From positions 1 to 13,176 of the forward strand of contig JAHENH010000043.1 in assembly GCA_018609935.1 (NCBI GenBank): a DNA stretch of 13,176 nucleotides, given 5' to 3'. Below the pieces are notes generated by a model that did no database searches, had not been told where the DNA came from, and worked only from the letters and a program-made list of their open reading frames with translations. The DNA is from Halobacteriales archaeon. GTDB taxonomy: Archaea > Halobacteriota > Halobacteria > Halorutilales > JAHENH01. Made by a program: the position numbers and the translations under genes. Numbering within the stretch: position 1 is the first letter of the stretch; every line of letters starts with the position of its first letter. Below are positions 1 through 6,090 of the stretch, piece by piece.

Positions 1-1
1 G

Positions 2-328
2 AGGTATTTAATTACTTGGCCTGATGAAGTAGAAAAAGCTGGTTATGATATAGATATACCTAGTGAATTGGAGGATATTCATTATACGAGTATTCCGGCT
101 CAAGATGAAAGTAAGCTAAAAAAGCTTAAAGAGCTTGGACAGGTTTTTCCTGAAGAGGTATGTCTTGAATTTACTGTTTCAGGGGATGCAGAAGACTGTA
201 TTGAAAAAATAGAAGAATACGAAAAGTTAGGGGTTGATGATATTATACTTTATAATTTTAGTGAGGATCTTGATGGAAGTTTGGAGGTATATTCGGAAAA
301 AATTGTACCTTATTTCCAAGACTATTAG
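2..328 (+). CDS. F420-dependent luciferase-like (LLM) oxidoreductase, C-terminal part
   Basis: The reading frame is open to the left edge and ends at TAA 326-328, giving 108 residues of a truncated C-terminus; the TTG at 68 is internal, because protein-like sequence (RYLITWPDEVEKAGYD) precedes it in frame. The tail FTVSGDAEDCIEKIEEYEKLGVDDIIL followed by a KIVPYF-type ending matches the last helix-strand-helix of the TIM-barrel LLM family, where an SGxxEDxIEKIEEY-like helix is followed by GVDxIIL. Family members (Mer, F420-dependent glucose-6-phosphate or alcohol dehydrogenases) are cytoplasmic and use coenzyme F420 as hydride carrier. The substrate cannot be told from this end. Methylenetetrahydromethanopterin reductase is one possibility, but a generic LLM enzyme is equally likely. 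Confidence 0.72.
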   Translation, partial: RYLITWPDEVEKAGYDIDIPSELEDIHYTSIPAQDESKLKKLKELGQVFPEEVCLEFTVSGDAEDCIEKIEEYEKLGVDDIILYNFSEDLDGSLEVYSEKIVPYFQDY

Positions 329-404
329 ATATTATCTATATTTCTAGATATAAGTGTATTTAACAAGCCAAAATAGATGGTTTAATTCTAATTTCATATA
401 TGTA

Positions 405-590
405 TTAGATTCCTTCATTATCTGTTGTTTCTAAGTTTTGATAGAGTGTTTTAGTGGATACATATAGTACCCAGATCCGTAAATCAACCTGTATAAGGTC
501 TTTTAGATCAGGTTGAACACCCGTTTTATAAATTATTATAGTGGATAGAGTTATAATATAGAGATAGTTTGTTTTACTAAAAATATTTTT
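405..590 (-). pseudogene. Minus-strand coding remnant of unknown family
   Basis: This lies in the roughly 300-base space after the LLM gene. A minus-strand frame is open from 590 down to TAA 405-407 but contains no ATG, GTG or TTG near its beginning. Its last 38 residues (from GVQPDLKDLIQVDLR through WVLYVSTKTLYQNL) have a balanced, protein-like composition and coincide with a local rise in G+C, unlike the surrounding AT-rich sequence. I do not recognise the family. A perfect 8-bp inverted repeat (484-491 with 509-516) falls inside it and probably comes from the repeated codons for VQP and IQV. It may be a chance frame. Confidence 0.25.
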
Positions 591-634
591 TTAGGTTACA
601 TTATCATTATTTAATAAAAATTTTTATACTTTAT

Positions 635-799
635 ATGATAGATGTAAGACATATAATAAATAGAATACAAGGATTGAAATACTATCTAGAATATATAATA
701 AGTTCGATGTCAACAATAGATGAGTATATAGAATATATAAATAAAAATAATAAACTTAGAAAAAAATTAGCTAGGACAGATATAGATATAAAACCCTAA
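635..799 (+). CDS. Small hypothetical ORF upstream of the CopG-like gene
   Basis: An ATG-started frame of 54 residues ends at TAA 797-799. It begins MIDVRHIINRIQGLKYYL and has a lysine-rich end (NKLRKKLARTDIDIKP). It looks mostly helical and basic, with no motif I recognise. It ends 16 bases before the ATG of the ribbon-helix-helix gene, so the two could be cotranscribed, possibly as a regulator-partner pair. However, the likely TATA box of the CopG-like gene lies inside the end of this frame. In such AT-rich DNA a 54-codon frame could also arise by chance. Confidence 0.28.
   Translation: MIDVRHIINRIQGLKYYLEYIISSMSTIDEYIEYINKNNKLRKKLARTDIDIKP
784..793 (+). promoter_or_regulatory. TATA box for the CopG-like gene
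   Basis: The sequence gatataaaac is an archaeal TATA-like element centred about 27 bases upstream of the ATG at 816. This predicts a nearly leaderless transcript and favours ATG 816 over the in-frame TTG at 810. Confidence 0.45.
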
Positions 800-815
800 A
801 AATATATTATTGAGA

Positions 816-1034
816 ATGTCATCAAATAAATCAGTTAATACATACAAAATAAAGGAAGAGAAAGAAAAAGAAAAACCTAGTATAGATGATTCTAACCTAG
901 AGGACAAAGTGACATTTCGGATTCCTAACCAGCTAAAAGCAAAGTTGGAAAAATCTATGAAAAAAGGTGAATTCGAAACCAAAAGCCAGCTAATTAGGAC
1001 AGCATTAAAAGAATTTTACCAAAAAACTAATTAA
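816..1034 (+). CDS. CopG/Arc-type ribbon-helix-helix DNA-binding protein
   Basis: This 72-residue protein has a lysine/glutamate-rich, probably disordered N-terminus (about 1-28). A ribbon-helix-helix domain follows: a beta strand DKVTFRIP (about 30-37), a first helix NQLKAKLEKSMKKGEF, then the turn and second helix TKSQLIRTALKEFYQ. The alternating polar residues of the strand would contact the major groove as a dimer. Small RHH proteins act as transcriptional repressors or as antitoxins in toxin-antitoxin pairs. No toxin is evident downstream, where a decayed DUF5518-like gene follows; the 54-codon ORF just upstream is the only possible partner. I chose ATG 816 because a TATA box sits 27 bases before it; TTG 810 would add two residues. 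Confidence 0.85.
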   Translation: MSSNKSVNTYKIKEEKEKEKPSIDDSNLEDKVTFRIPNQLKAKLEKSMKKGEFETKSQLIRTALKEFYQKTN

Positions 1035-1066
1035 TTAATTCAAAAAATTGTAAAATAAATATATTA

Positions 1067-1412
1067 GTGTCTAATAAGACATTTACGAATGCTGTTATTG
1101 GTGGTATTGTTTCAATTATATTAGGATTTATACCTTTCTAACCAATACTTGGAGGAGGTGTTGCAGGATATTTAGAAAAAAATAATAGTAATGGAATAAA
1201 AATAGGGGCGATATTAGGACTAATAGAATCGATACTCATGGTGGTATTTCTATTTTTTTATCATTAATGTCTACACAATTTATAGGTATACAATTTGGAG
1301 GTCTAGGTCTAATCCTATTTTTGGTTTTATAGGTATAATTTCAACACTATACACAGTATGTCTAAGTACTATTGGAGGATATCTTGGTGTTTATATATAC
1401 AAACAAAAGTAA
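1067..1412 (+). pseudogene. Decayed DUF5518-like membrane protein
   Basis: A start at GTG 1067 gives SNKTFTNAVIGGIVSIILGF, then an in-frame TAA (1139-1141) at a position where this family has a small residue (PF-stop-PILGGGVAGYLE). The glycine-rich hairpin between two membrane helices, a second helix (GIKIGAILGLIESIL) and a final STIGGYLGVYIY segment are all recognisable. The last parts lie in the two other frames, so there are two frameshifts (near 1255-1265 and near 1320) besides the nonsense codon. DUF5518 proteins are small, common membrane proteins of haloarchaea with no known function; the name is from memory of its pattern. The gene is surely not expressed as a full-length product. Confidence 0.68.
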
Positions 1413-1434
1413 AAATTTTAAAATATTCATCTAA

Positions 1435-1699
1435 AAAAATTACAGAAGTTACCTATTAATTATATTTGTAATTATATCAATAATAATATTAGGATATAGC
1501 TTCTTATTAACTAGAATTCTTTTTGGATTCATAATAATTAAGTATGATATCAACTATGATATTTTTATATCTTTTCTGGAGATTAGTACCCCGACATGGA
1601 AAAATCACAGAAAAAAATAAATTACAAACAATATCTAGACAACTATATTATCATCTTGGTGAAACTGACGGTTTAGAAGATAATTTGTTAAAAATATAG
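1435..1699 (+). pseudogene. Remnant of a small membrane protein
   Basis: In one frame (from 1435) there is a hydrophobic stretch, RSYLLIIFVIISIIILGYSF followed by LLTRILFGFIII, without any start codon. It runs into a second frame whose ORF 1544-1699 reads MISTMIFLYLFWRLVPRHGK and ends DGLEDNLLKI. A transmembrane pair followed by a charged cytoplasmic tail (LFWRLV, then basic residues) is typical of short archaeal membrane proteins, and joining the frames near 1540 would restore one. I do not recognise the family. The 51-codon ORF from ATG 1544 could in principle be translated alone. Confidence 0.35.
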
Positions 1700-1843
1700 A
1701 AATCCTTTTATGTAGAATTATAAAACAAAAATAGGATATAAGTCTAAGAAAAAAATTTGTGTAGGCTATATATTTTTAGGTTGTTATTGTTTGTTGTTTT
1801 ATATCTGTATGGTCTATAGTCCATCCACAGCTTTAACATTTTT

Positions 1844-1912
1844 TTAGTTCCAATCAAAACGGCAACCCCACTTTTTACAGGGTCCATTTTTAGGCAGATC
1901 AACAGCTTTCAT
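1844..1912 (-). CDS. Possible 22-residue cysteine-containing microprotein
   Basis: ATG 1912 to TAA 1844-1846 encodes MKAVDLPKNGPCKKWGCRFD followed by WN. The dense run of Pro, Cys, Trp, Gly and Arg, in a local patch of higher G+C, is very unlike the Ile/Asn/Lys-rich translation of random DNA here. The CxxxxC spacing and aromatic residues suggest half of a small metal-binding fold, or the remaining end of a larger decayed protein. The frame is open further upstream, but that part (1913-2041) is only Phe/Ile/Tyr-rich noise. The space around it, 1700-2119, holds nothing else I can support. Confidence 0.25.
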   Translation of the reverse strand: MKAVDLPKNGPCKKWGCRFDWN

Positions 1913-2119
1913 AATATTGTATAATAAAAGATTTAGTAAGAAAATATTTTTATATCTAAACATATATCTAAAAAATACTATAATATATAAAAAATAAAAT
2001 ATAATAAAACATATATTAAAAATATTTTGTATAGTTATCAAATTTAGGTGTCTTTATTAAAAAATTTCTATGTAGTAAGATAATAAATTACTAAAGTTTT
2101 AAAAAACTTACAGAAAAAA

Positions 2120-2129
2120 TCTATAAAAG
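2120..2129 (+). promoter_or_regulatory. TATA box of the DJ-1/PfpI gene
   Basis: The sequence tctataaaag is centred 25 bases before ATG 2150, the spacing expected for an archaeal promoter giving a leaderless mRNA. No Shine-Dalgarno sequence precedes the ATG, which fits. Confidence 0.6.
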
Positions 2130-2149
2130 ATAAAATAATAAATAAATAT

Positions 2150-2731
2150 ATGGATTGGAAAAAAATCCTAATGATTGCAGGAGACTATACTGAGGACTAT
2201 GAACTAATGGTGCCTTTTCAAGCTTTAAAGATGATTGGACATAAAGTCGATGTTGTATGTCCAGAAAAAAATAAAGGAGAAAAAATAAAAACTGTAATAC
2301 ATGATCCAAGAGATGACCAAACATACATTGAATCCCGTGGACATGACTTTAAATTAAATAAATCATTTAAAGAGGTTGATCTAGAAGAATATGATGGATT
2401 AGTTTTACCTGGAGGAAGAGCACCCGAATATTTATCTAGATATAAAAGAGTCATAGAGATAATACAACATTTTTTTGCTGAAGACAAGCCTGTTGGTGCT
2501 GTCTGTCATGGAAATAAACTTTTAGCTGCAGCAGATGTATTAGAAGGGAAAAAATGTTCTTCTCACCCTACAGTAAAAGCTGATGTAAAAAATAGTGGTG
2601 GTGAATGGATAGAAGATATAGCTGTAGATGGAAACCTAGCTACTGTATGGGCTTGGCCGGATCAACCAGAATGGTTATCAGACTTTTTAGACTTATTAGA
2701 AAATAAAAAAATTAAAAAAACAAAAAAATAA
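2150..2731 (+). CDS. DJ-1/PfpI family protein (class I glutamine amidotransferase-like)
   Basis: This 193-residue cytoplasmic protein has the full DJ-1/PfpI fold: an N-terminal strand KILMIAG, a conserved acidic stretch EDYELMVPFQAL (Glu18 in the place of the family's active-site Glu), the strand YDGLVLPGGRAPE (81-93), and the nucleophile elbow AVCHGN with Cys119 and His120. The segment DPRDDQTYIESRGHDF (about 52-67) identifies the longer subgroup often annotated as intracellular protease or amidotransferase. The end, AWPDQPEWLSDFLDLL, matches the usual last helix, followed by a lysine-rich tail. Family members act as proteases, glyoxalases or deglycases; the specific activity here is not determined. 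The gene is monocistronic and leaderless, and convergent with the small membrane protein gene at 2853-3029. Confidence 0.88.
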   Translation: MDWKKILMIAGDYTEDYELMVPFQALKMIGHKVDVVCPEKNKGEKIKTVIHDPRDDQTYIESRGHDFKLNKSFKEVDLEEYDGLVLPGGRAPEYLSRYKRVIEIIQHFFAEDKPVGAVCHGNKLLAAADVLEGKKCSSHPTVKADVKNSGGEWIEDIAVDGNLATVWAWPDQPEWLSDFLDLLENKKIKKTKK

Positions 2732-2790
2732 TAAAAAATTTAAGACAAAAATAGATTTTGAATATTAAATTATATTCATTTAGTTTTACA

Positions 2791-2867
2791 GATAAAATAA
2801 CATTTTATCTAATTATGGATTATCCATAGGAGTTAACAAGGCCTCCCTTAATCTATGGATTAGGGGG
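2791..2867. terminator. Cluster of hairpins between convergent genes
   Basis: Three stem-loops stand between the end of the DJ-1 gene (+) and the small membrane protein gene (-). Stem one is gataaaat-aac-attttatc (2791-2809), a perfect 8 bp. Stem two is tatggat-t-atccata (2814-2828). Stem three pairs 2844-2853 with 2858-2867 around a tatg loop (ten pairs, two of them G-T). The atccata arm of stem two can alternatively pair with tatggat at 2854-2860. The third stem contains the stop codon of the minus-strand gene. The likely role is two-way termination or mRNA 3'-end protection. On the + strand no clear long T run follows, so the call is tentative. Confidence 0.42.
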
Positions 2868-3029
2868 TGACTCTTGTTTAATACTTGCATAGACAAGATA
2901 GATCATTATAATAATAATCAATACTATAGATAAAAGTGAGACAATTGCAACAATACTTTTTATATCAGCCACTATTTGAGGTATAGCTAATAAAGGAAAT
3001 TTACTAGTTTCGGCTAAAGTTTCTAACAT
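2853..3029 (-). CDS. Small single-span membrane protein, unknown function
   Basis: ATG 3029 to TAG 2853-2855 encodes 58 residues. A polar N-terminus with an amphipathic stretch (MLETLAETSKFPLLAIPQIV) leads to one strongly hydrophobic segment (about 26-50: SIVAIVSLLSIVLIIIIMIY). A short tail, ASIKQESPPNP, would be cytoplasmic or external. There is no frameshift or stop within, and the composition has a clear helix-plus-tail design. It lies 217 bases downstream of the Ca2+ exchanger gene on the same strand, with its own AT-rich upstream region, so co-transcription is possible but not shown. I recognise no family. It could be a small accessory subunit of a membrane complex. Confidence 0.5.
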   Translation of the reverse strand: MLETLAETSKFPLLAIPQIVADIKSIVAIVSLLSIVLIIIIMIYLVYASIKQESPPNP

Positions 3030-3246
3030 ATAAAAAAATCTCTATATCCATACATAACAACTTTATGAGATTTTTCTAACCATATAAGCTGACAAAAATA
3101 TTTTTTAGAATACAACTATAGCTATATATCCAAAATAATAAAAATTTATATATTCAGATTTATAGAATAGTTTTCCTTTCTAAGTCTTGGATTTTATGTC
3201 TTTTGTATAGATAAGTTAAAGTTGTAGGTTAAGTGAAATCAATATA

Positions 3247-4287
3247 TTATGAGGTAGGGTTTACGATGAAGTTTGTGACACCTATCGATTCTAGTATTAT
3301 CCATAAGACAAAAATAAAATATGCAGTTAATAGTAAAAAAGACTCAAGTCTTGTTAGTGAAAGATCCGTTCTAAGAAAAGCAAATAATAGTACTGTTGCA
3401 AGTGTTAGAACACCCATCATTGGAACAGCTACAGCAAAATTGACTGGTGCATTACCAATTATAAGTACTCCTACAGGGATGGCGACTAATAGATCAAAAG
3501 TATTTGAGCCTAATACATTTCCAAGACTTGTAACGTCTTTTCCACTTTGAGCTGATTTTATGCTGACAAGTAAGTCTGGAAGACTTGTAGCTATAGCTAT
3601 CATTGTAGCTCCCGCTAGAAATTCTGGGATGCCTAAACTATGGCTTATAGATTCAACAGATCCAACAAGCTGTTCAACTGTTATAAGAATAATGATTAAG
3701 CTAAAACCTAGCTTCCCCCACATTTTTAGTGGAGATCTATTGATTTTGTAATTTTCTGTTTTATGGTCGCCTACATCTTGCCATTGTATAAATAAATATA
3801 GTCCATATAATAGAAGAGGTATAAATGCTAGTGGCCTTGTTATTTGTCCTGTAAGCTCACTACCAGGTATAGGAATATATATGACTGCTAGTGCAAATGT
3901 TATAATTAGTGTTGATACTGCTAACATATAGAATTGTGCTTCTTTGTATACTATTGCTCTACTTGAATCCATTTTTTCTTCCGTAGATATTCCAGAGATT
4001 GCAGGTATCATTAAAATGTTAAATATGGCTGATCCAACTATAGCTCCAACACCCATATCAAATGTACCCGCAAGAGCTGTAAATATCACACTAGAAAGTT
4101 CTGGAAAACTGGACCCTATCGCTACTACAATTGAGCCTTGAACTACTTCAGGTAGTCCATAATATCTTGATAATTTTTCTCCAGATTTCTCAAGCCAGCT
4201 ACTTCCAAACCAAATAAAAACAGTAGCTATAAAGATAATTAAAAAATCTAAAACTAAAAAATTAGACAGAACTTCATAAATAACCAT
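3247..4287 (-). CDS. Cation/Ca2+ exchanger (CaCA superfamily), Na+/Ca2+ antiporter type
   Basis: This integral membrane protein of about 346 residues shows the two inverted alpha repeats of CaCA exchangers. Alpha-1 is LPEVVQGSIVVAIGSSFPEL with Glu65, then GAIVGSAIFNI; alpha-2 is IPEFLAGATMIAIATSLPDL with Asp240, then NVLGSNTFDLL with Asp267 (numbered from the TTG at 4293). About ten hydrophobic segments are visible, with a short polar loop (GDHKTENYKINRSP, 175-188) between the halves. The protein would export Ca2+ in exchange for Na+. Asp in alpha-2, plus Asp after GSNTF, resembles K+-dependent NCKX exchangers rather than the Glu/Asn of usual prokaryotic YrbG-like proteins. I prefer ATG 4287; TTG 4293 in frame adds two residues. 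The gene diverges from the broken Hsp20 gene. Confidence 0.88.
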   Translation of the reverse strand: MVIYEVLSNFLVLDFLIIFIATVFIWFGSSWLEKSGEKLSRYYGLPEVVQGSIVVAIGSSFPELSSVIFTALAGTFDMGVGAIVGSAIFNILMIPAISGISTEEKMDSSRAIVYKEAQFYMLAVSTLIITFALAVIYIPIPGSELTGQITRPLAFIPLLLYGLYLFIQWQDVGDHKTENYKINRSPLKMWGKLGFSLIIILITVEQLVGSVESISHSLGIPEFLAGATMIAIATSLPDLLVSIKSAQSGKDVTSLGNVLGSNTFDLLVAIPVGVLIIGNAPVNFAVAVPMMGVLTLATVLLFAFLRTDLSLTRLESFLLLTAYFIFVLWIILESIGVTNFIVNPTS

Positions 4288-4543
4288 ATCCAATTATATA
4301 GTTTATAACGATGATTTAATAAATTTATTTATATTTAAAAATATATTTTAGATTAAAATTCCTTTATATATTATTTTATATAGTTATTATCATTTCACAT
4401 CTTTTCTAGCATATATTTTTATTTTTCTTTTTGTTGGTATAATTTGTCTTTTTTATTCTGGTTTTTAGGTTTTTTTCTTTATATCTAGTTTGTTATCAAG
4501 TTTCAAGTAAATTATATGATTATTCATCTATTATTAAGGGGTT

Positions 4544-4915
4544 ATGGCGTTCCTAAATCCCTTGTACCGGGATGGATCATGGAGACAGAAGACTGGTTGT
4601 CTCTCAAGAGTAATGGAACGTGATTTTAACTATGAGTTATATGAAAAAGATGATGAGTTTATGTTGTATATAGATATGCCCGGGTTCGATAAAGAAGACA
4701 TAAAAGTTACTTGGGATGAGAGAACACTCTATGTAGCAGGACAACATGTAGATGAAGATATTGGAGAAAAGAAAACATTTAATTAAAGGTTATAGATGCC
4801 AAAGGAAGTTGATTCTGATGAAATAAGTGCTAAATATAAAAATGGTGTCTTAGGAATACATCTACCAATTTAAGAAATAAAGACTAAAGGAAGAAAAATA
4901 GAGATAGAGAGTTAA
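4544..4915 (+). pseudogene. Hsp20 (alpha-crystallin) small heat shock protein, broken by three in-frame stops
   Basis: From ATG 4544 the frame gives the haloarchaeal type of Hsp20: NYELYEKDDEFMLYIDMPGF, then KEDIKVTWDERTLYVAGQHV and GEKKTFN. It stops at TAA 4784-4786, after only 80 residues. The same frame continues without any indel through TAG 4793-4795 and PKEVDSDEISAKYKNGVLGI, then TAA 4871-4873, and ends EIKTKGRKIEIES at TAA 4913-4915. The continuation holds the rest of the alpha-crystallin domain, including the G-V-L motif. Intact, it would be a cytoplasmic holdase of about 123 residues. The first two stops replace residues that are Arg in relatives (KKTYHRRFRLP-like). A ggggt sequence precedes the ATG and attatatga (4511-4519) may be the TATA box. 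An 80-residue product lacks half the domain and is unlikely to fold. Confidence 0.85.
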
Positions 4916-4996
4916 TAAAACCTTTTTGTGTTAATTTTTAGTTTTAAACTATTATTTTTAGAGTATTTAATTTTCTTAGTAAAGAATATATAATTT

Positions 4997-5293
4997 TTAT
5001 TTTTTTGTTAGAATAATTAGTGCTTTTGACGGTCTTTTTGCTATTGGTGAAACTTATTTTTCACCTGAAAAATGAGCTATGTCTCCTGCCTCAAGTTTTA
5101 GTGTTTCATCTTCAATTGTTAATTCAATGGAGCCATCTATAAGATAAAAAATAATTTTACGTTTTGGATGTCTATGTAGATCCACTTTTTCTCCTTCATC
5201 TAATTTTAGGCGTATAGTTTTTGGTTTTTTATTTGGAAATATGTTTACATGTTGTGAATCCTTGAGGTTAGAAATATTTTTTATATTTGGCAC
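4997..5293 (-). pseudogene. Small cupin protein interrupted by an in-frame TAA
   Basis: ATG 5293 starts a cupin of 79 residues ending at TAA 5054-5056. The same frame then continues with VSPIAKRPSKALIILTKK to TAA 4997-4999, which matches the expected last beta strand of the family, so one nonsense codon has removed the final 18 or so residues. Cupin motif 1 is seen as GEKVDLHRHPKRKIIFYLIDG (34-54) with His40 and His42, but the position that normally holds the third ligand Glu is Lys46. Motif 2 is EAGDIAHF with His74. Loss of a ligand and of the last strand both point to decay, although a metal-free truncated cupin cannot be excluded. It lies 12 bases after the first cupin gene and is probably in one operon with it. 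Confidence 0.66.
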
Positions 5294-5305
5294 TTTTTTA
5301 TTCCT

Positions 5306-5689
5306 TTATTTTTCTTTTTTAGGTATAAATTGGTTTTTTTGAATTCCTTCTCTAACTTTTTTATGTTCAGCTTCTGTTGGAGGGGGAGATACCACCATTA
5401 ATGTTTCAAGTCTATTTTCCGGATCCGCACGTATACCTCTCGATTTATCCGCTTTAATAACTATGATGTCCCCTGAATCTACAGAATATGTTGAATTAGA
5501 TTCTTTTATAATTCCACTTCCTTTCTTTATATCTATTAATATATCACTTGAAGGAGAATGTACTGGAATAAATTGCTCTGGTTTAAAGAAACAAAATATA
5601 ACCTTCATATTGTTTGTTTGGAAGACTGTTCTCGCTGAAAACTTATCTTCTCTGTAAGTTCTCTCAGAATTAAAATTTAATAGACCCAT
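5306..5689 (-). CDS. Cupin-domain protein (haloarchaeal type)
   Basis: This is an intact protein of 127 residues. A lead-in GLLNFNSERTYREDKFSART is followed by the cupin barrel: PEQFIPVHSPSSDILIDIKK (motif 1 region), GSGIIKE, then SVDSGDIIVIKADKSRGIRA (motif 2 region). The tail PPPTEAEHKKVREG matches the C-terminus of a haloarchaeal cupin family as I remember it. Only one histidine (His44 from ATG 5689) remains in motif 1, so a classical HxH...E metal site is missing and the role is probably binding or structural. ATG 5689 is preferred over the adjacent TTG 5692 because a TATA box sits 26 bases upstream. The second, damaged cupin follows in the same direction. Confidence 0.8.
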   Translation of the reverse strand: MGLLNFNSERTYREDKFSARTVFQTNNMKVIFCFFKPEQFIPVHSPSSDILIDIKKGSGIIKESNSTYSVDSGDIIVIKADKSRGIRADPENRLETLMVVSPPPTEAEHKKVREGIQKNQFIPKKEK

Positions 5690-5710
5690 CAAAATACACC
5701 CAAAAATAAA

Positions 5711-5719
5711 AATATATAT
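5711..5719 (-). promoter_or_regulatory. TATA box of the cupin pair
   Basis: Read on the minus strand, atatatatt is centred about 26 bases before ATG 5689. That predicts a leaderless transcript for the two cupin genes and supports ATG over TTG as the start. Confidence 0.5.
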
Positions 5720-5727
5720 CCCATTCT

Positions 5728-5893
5728 TTATGAATCCGATTCTTCCTTTTTTATATTAAAATATCTATTGTTTTTAAACTCTAACTCTACTATTTTAGAT
5801 TTGGCTAAACTCATATATATATCTAAAATTAGGTTTTGAATCAAGGCTATGGCGAATATGTTCGAAAAACACAACTACAATAGATAAATATCT
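5728..5893 (-). pseudogene. Frameshifted small coding remnant
   Basis: On the minus strand, one frame from about 5893 reads IVVVFFEHIRHSLDSKPNFR and then YIY. A second frame takes over near 5815 with MSLAKSKIVELEFKNNRYFN and IKKEESDS, ending at TAA 5728-5730. Joining them through one indel gives about 55 continuous, protein-like residues. No start codon lies at the beginning, although a strong TATA-like element (minus strand of 5915-5925) stands upstream. The 28-codon ORF from ATG 5814 is the only piece that could be translated. The family is not recognised. It lies directly before the cupin promoter. Confidence 0.3.
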
Positions 5894-5973
5894 CTACGCT
5901 AAACAAGGAAAGGTTTTTTATAAGAGTTTAGAGTCGATTTGTCTTTAATTATAGGTGAGCTACACAAACATAA

Positions 5974-6090
5974 TTATTTTCTCGTTATTAACTTCATATC
6001 CAAGGAATTAATGTAATCTAAACTCTCATTTACATATTCATAGCCTATACATAAATCCTCAAATTTCGTATCTTCATATGTTTTTTCCAT
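5974..6090 (-). CDS. Possible 38-residue ORF
   Basis: ATG 6090 to TAA 5974-5976 encodes MEKTYEDTKFEDLCIGYEYV and continues to a LITRK end. It is acidic and helical-looking, and overlaps by 17 bases the end of the hydrophobic frame at 6074-6247. No family is recognised and no good promoter is seen. It may be a remnant or a chance frame. The stretch 5894-5973 shows only the TATA-like element ttttttataagag at 5914-5926. Confidence 0.2.
   Translation of the reverse strand: MEKTYEDTKFEDLCIGYEYVNESLDYINSLDMKLITRK

Noticed and set aside
484..516. Perfect 8-bp hairpin as a small RNA or riboswitch
   Set aside because: The loop of 17 bases is long, no promoter or T run frames it, and both arms fall on similar codons of a minus-strand frame.
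1913..2041. Upstream extension of the 22-codon frame to a 65-residue protein
   Set aside because: The added part is only Phe, Ile, Tyr and Asn, as expected for translated AT-rich spacer, and has no break in composition typical of a membrane protein with charged ends.
2814..2867. Known riboswitch in the hairpin cluster
   Set aside because: It lies at the 3' ends of convergent genes, not in a leader, and I could not match it to any riboswitch consensus I know.
3233..4141. Plus-strand frames inside the Ca2+ exchanger region (3233-3550, 3560-3751, 3944-4141)
   Set aside because: They are antisense shadows of the exchanger gene and show no domain pattern.
4784..4873. Pyrrolysine insertion rescuing Hsp20
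   Set aside because: Only one of its three internal stops is TAG; the two TAA codons would still end translation.
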